Shown here: piece by piece, positions 61,874 to 64,000 of the stretch
Layout: each line of letters begins with the position of its first letter
How positions within the stretch are numbered: position 1 is the stretch's first letter
Assembly (NCBI RefSeq): GCF_009834225.1
Contig: NZ_CP047176.1
Coordinates: 1,612,001-1,676,000 of the forward strand
Reading direction: 5' to 3'
Length of the DNA stretch: 64,000 bases
Source of the DNA: Rathayibacter sp. VKM Ac-2759
Lineage (GTDB): Bacteria; Actinomycetota; Actinomycetes; Actinomycetales; Microbacteriaceae
The notes under the pieces: generated by a model
Database searches by the model: none
Told to the model about the DNA's origin: nothing
The model's input: the letters and a program-made list of their open reading frames with translations, nothing else
Made by a program: the position numbers and the translations under genes

Positions 61874-63277
61874 ATGGATGAGCGCAACGACGAACAGCCC
61901 GACACCGACACCGGCCCCACGCCCCGTACCGCGCTCGACGCGGCCCGGGAGTCGGCGCAGTACGTGCCGCGGGCGAGCGACACCGCTCCGACGCGCATCC
62001 CGGACGGCATCCGCCTCGATCCGCCGCCGATGCGGCGGTCGAGCGCACCCGCTCCCGTCGAGGACGAGTCGATCGACGTCGGCACGCTCGGCATCCCGTC
62101 GACCCGGCCGGTGGACGTCGCTCCCGCTCCTGCGGACGCGTCCGGCGCCATCCGCCCGGTCTCGGCCGGCTACCCGTCGCGCGACGACGTCTCGGTCCTG
62201 CCGGAGGACACGGGGGAGCGTCCGAGGGGCCGCGGCGAGAACCGCGAGTCCGAGCCCGCCGACACCGAGACCGCCCGGGGCGAGACGCGGCGCGACCGGC
62301 TGCGGGCCGAGCACGGCGCCGCGGGATCCGGCGCGCCGGAATCGTCCTCGATGCTCACCCCCGACCGCCTCCTCGAGGTCAACCGCAAGACCCGGCCGGC
62401 GCCGACCGGAGGCTGGAACCGCTTCGTCTACGGCCTCACCTTCCACGCCGTCAACCTCGGCGACTCCGCCAAGGTGCAGGCCTACAAGGCTCTCGACGAG
62501 CGGATCGGCCGCCAGTTCGAGGGCGGGACCCGCTTCGTCCCGGTGATGACGCGCAAGGGCGGGGTCGGCAAGACCACCGTCACGACCCTCCTCGGCATGG
62601 CCCTCGCCGACGCGCGCGAGGACCGCATCATCGCGGTCGACGCCAACCCCGACCGCGGCACGCTCGCCGAGCGCGTGCCGAAGCAGACCCGCTCGACCGT
62701 CCGCGACGTGGTGAACCGCGCCTCCGGAGTCACCGGGTTCACCGACTTCTCGACCATGGTGTCGCGCGACGAGACCCGTCTCGACGTGCTCGCCTCCGAC
62801 ACCGACCCGCAGCTGTCCGAGGCGTTCGACGAGGACGACTACAACGTCGTCGCCGATCTCGTCGAGCGCTTCTACTCGATCATGCTCACCGACTGCGGGA
62901 CGGGGATCGTGCACTCGGTCATGCGCCCCACGCTGCAGCGCGCCGACACCGTGGTGATCGTCTCCGGCGGCAGCATCGACGAGGCCCGGCTCGCCTCCGA
63001 GACTCTGACCTGGCTGGACGCCAACGGCCACGGCGACCTGGTCAAGAACGCCGTCGTCGCGCTCAACACGGCGACCGACAGCGCCAGCCTCGTCAAGCTC
63101 GAGGAGATCGAGTCGCACTTCCGGTCGAGGGTGCGCGACATCGTCCGCATACCCTACGACCCCGTGCTGGCCGCCGGCTCCGTCGTGAAGTGGCAGCAGC
63201 TGCGCCCGGCGACCAAGGACGCGGCGCGCCGTCTCGCCGCGCTCGTCGTCGAGGGCATGCCGGTCCGTCGTGCCTGA
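61874..63277 (+). CDS. MinD/ParA-like ATPase with long disordered N-terminus
   Basis: 467 aa. Residues 1-190 are acidic, Pro/Arg/Ala-rich and probably disordered. The P-loop domain starts at MTRKGGVGKTTVTTLLGMAL (Lys228), with IIAVDANPDRGTLAERV, LTDCGTGIVHSVMRPTLQRA and VIVSGGSIDEARLASETL. This layout resembles actinobacterial MinD-like proteins such as the EspI/type VII-associated group, but no secretion genes are visible. It might position or energise an envelope complex. GGAAGGAGG precedes the ATG. The stop overlaps the mycothione reductase gene by 8 bp. Confidence 0.82.
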   Translation: MDERNDEQPDTDTGPTPRTALDAARESAQYVPRASDTAPTRIPDGIRLDPPPMRRSSAPAPVEDESIDVGTLGIPSTRPVDVAPAPADASGAIRPVSAGYPSRDDVSVLPEDTGERPRGRGENRESEPADTETARGETRRDRLRAEHGAAGSGAPESSSMLTPDRLLEVNRKTRPAPTGGWNRFVYGLTFHAVNLGDSAKVQAYKALDERIGRQFEGGTRFVPVMTRKGGVGKTTVTTLLGMALADAREDRIIAVDANPDRGTLAERVPKQTRSTVRDVVNRASGVTGFTDFSTMVSRDETRLDVLASDTDPQLSEAFDEDDYNVVADLVERFYSIMLTDCGTGIVHSVMRPTLQRADTVVIVSGGSIDEARLASETLTWLDANGHGDLVKNAVVALNTATDSASLVKLEEIESHFRSRVRDIVRIPYDPVLAAGSVVKWQQLRPATKDAARRLAALVVEGMPVRRA

Positions 63278-64000
63278 GGTCCTCGACTCCCGCGGAGTCG
63301 AGGCCGACGGGATCGACGCCCCGCGCTCGTTCGACCTGATCGTCATCGGTGCGGGATCGGGCAACTCGATCGTCGGGCCCGAGTTCGCCGGCCGGCGGGT
63401 CGCCCTCCTCGACGACGGCGAGTGGTTCGGCGGCACCTGCCTCAACGCGGGCTGCATCCCGACCAAGATGTTCGTGCACGTCGCCGACGTGGTGACCGAT
63501 GTCGACCAGGCCGATCCGATCGGGCTGCACGCCTCGGTCGCCCGCCCGAGCTGGCCCGAGGTGCGCGACCGCGTCTTCGGGCGCACCGACTCGATCAGCG
63601 AGGGCGGCCTCGACTACCGCGCGCACCGCTCCGAGAACGTCACCCTCTACCGAGAGAGCTTCGGCTTCGAGTCCCTCGGCGACGGCACGACGCCGCACGT
63701 GCTCGCGAGCGCGAGCGGCACCCGCATCAGCGCGCCGACCGTCGTCGTCGCCGCGGGCTCCCGCCCCCGCCCGCTCCTGGCCGCCTACGATCCCGACCCG
63801 CGGATCCACGACTCCTCGTCGATCATGCGGATCGGCGAGCTCCCGCGGCGGATGGTGATCCTCGGAGGCGGTGCCGTCGCCGTCGAGTTCGCCCACGTGT
63901 TCGCGGCGTTCGGCACCGCGGTGACGATCGCCGTGCGGAGCGACCGCCTCCTCCGCGCGCTCGACGAGGACATCGCCCGGCGCTTCACCGCGCTGGCGCG
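63270..64000 (+). CDS. mtr: Mycothione reductase, 3' end outside window
   Basis: The first about 243 aa of a flavoprotein disulfide reductase: FDLIVIGAGSGNSIVGPEFA (FAD dinucleotide motif), FGGTCLNAGCIPTKMFVHVA with the redox Cys pair, VVVAAGSRPR and the NADPH Rossmann MVILGGGAVAVEFAHVFAAF. The CLNAGCIPTKMFVH form is typical of mycothione reductase rather than dihydrolipoamide or mercuric reductase. It reduces oxidised mycothiol with NADPH, so the organism uses mycothiol as an actinobacterium should. The GTG start overlaps the preceding ATPase gene by 8 bp. Confidence 0.9.
   Translation, partial: MPEVLDSRGVEADGIDAPRSFDLIVIGAGSGNSIVGPEFAGRRVALLDDGEWFGGTCLNAGCIPTKMFVHVADVVTDVDQADPIGLHASVARPSWPEVRDRVFGRTDSISEGGLDYRAHRSENVTLYRESFGFESLGDGTTPHVLASASGTRISAPTVVVAAGSRPRPLLAAYDPDPRIHDSSSIMRIGELPRRMVILGGGAVAVEFAHVFAAFGTAVTIAVRSDRLLRALDEDIARRFTALA

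Noticed and set aside
58189..62151. A 1320-codon open frame on the minus strand
   Set aside because: It is antisense to pyruvate carboxylase, which has all family motifs, and has shadow-frame composition.

Overview
The window is very GC-rich, densely packed actinobacterial chromosome. The best fit is the family Microbacteriaceae; the genus cannot be fixed from sequence alone. The evidence is mycothione reductase, two F420-type flavin-independent oxidoreductase candidates of the luciferase-like fold, a GarA/FtsR/MerR block, a DUF222-HNH protein, FCD and PadR regulators, and many start codons with no ribosome binding site. No rRNA, tRNA, CRISPR array, insertion sequence or phage module was seen. 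I find 59 confident or likely protein genes and one doubtful small one; the two edge genes are partial.

Layout. 1-3722: partial ketopantoate reductase, alpha/beta hydrolase, FAD-linked oxidase and tandem-rhodanese sulfurtransferase, tightly packed. 3723-5043: two gene-poor stretches, one with three 57-bp hairpins and one with a second inverted-repeat family, on either side of a flavin reductase-like gene. 5044-7573: DUF2256/DUF3253 protein and a split NHEJ pair (LigD-type polymerase and ATP-dependent ligase, convergent). 7818-14735: an envelope cluster with a 29-unit hexapeptide-repeat membrane protein, a DUF4397 protein, a class F sortase with a lipobox, a LolA-like secreted protein and an ABC exporter pair. 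15218-21778: LacI-controlled ABC importer plus GH127 beta-L-arabinofuranosidase. 21783-23255: YchJ-like, GNAT and NAD(P)HX epimerase. 23468-26208: divergent GntR / gluconate permease / gluconokinase. 26215-27983: alanine dehydrogenase and its divergent Lrp/AsnC regulator.

28088-38848 looks like a stress or low-oxygen island: a four-domain universal stress protein coupled to phosphoketolase, a CPH-type copper ATPase under a CsoR-like operator, an alcohol/butanediol dehydrogenase, a second universal stress protein and a PPOX-fold protein, with DevR-like boxes in the control regions. 39085-41337 is a self-regulated PadR/DUF1048/ABC efflux operon. 41498-50248 is mixed housekeeping, including Mug glycosylase, a J-NERD fusion, two luciferase-like oxidoreductases, an S4 heat-shock protein, a PabC-like lyase, a VanZ-like protein, a Nudix-NYN fusion and a thioredoxin.

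50322-61704 is central carbon metabolism. PEP carboxylase and glucose-6-phosphate dehydrogenase are divergent. They are followed by the conserved CDP-alcohol transferase / GarA / FtsR / MerR block, a ParA ATPase and pyruvate carboxylase. The window ends with a MinD/ParA-like ATPase that has a long disordered N-terminus, overlapping a partial mycothione reductase gene.

Two themes run across the window. At least 13 genes have an A-and-T-containing -10-like hexamer exactly 6 nt before the start codon, as expected for leaderless transcripts. Several control regions also contain readable operators (LacI, FCD-GntR, AldR-like, CsoR, PadR). Terminator hairpins are visible at 14741, 32378, 44280, 45318, 50262, 57121 and 61757.
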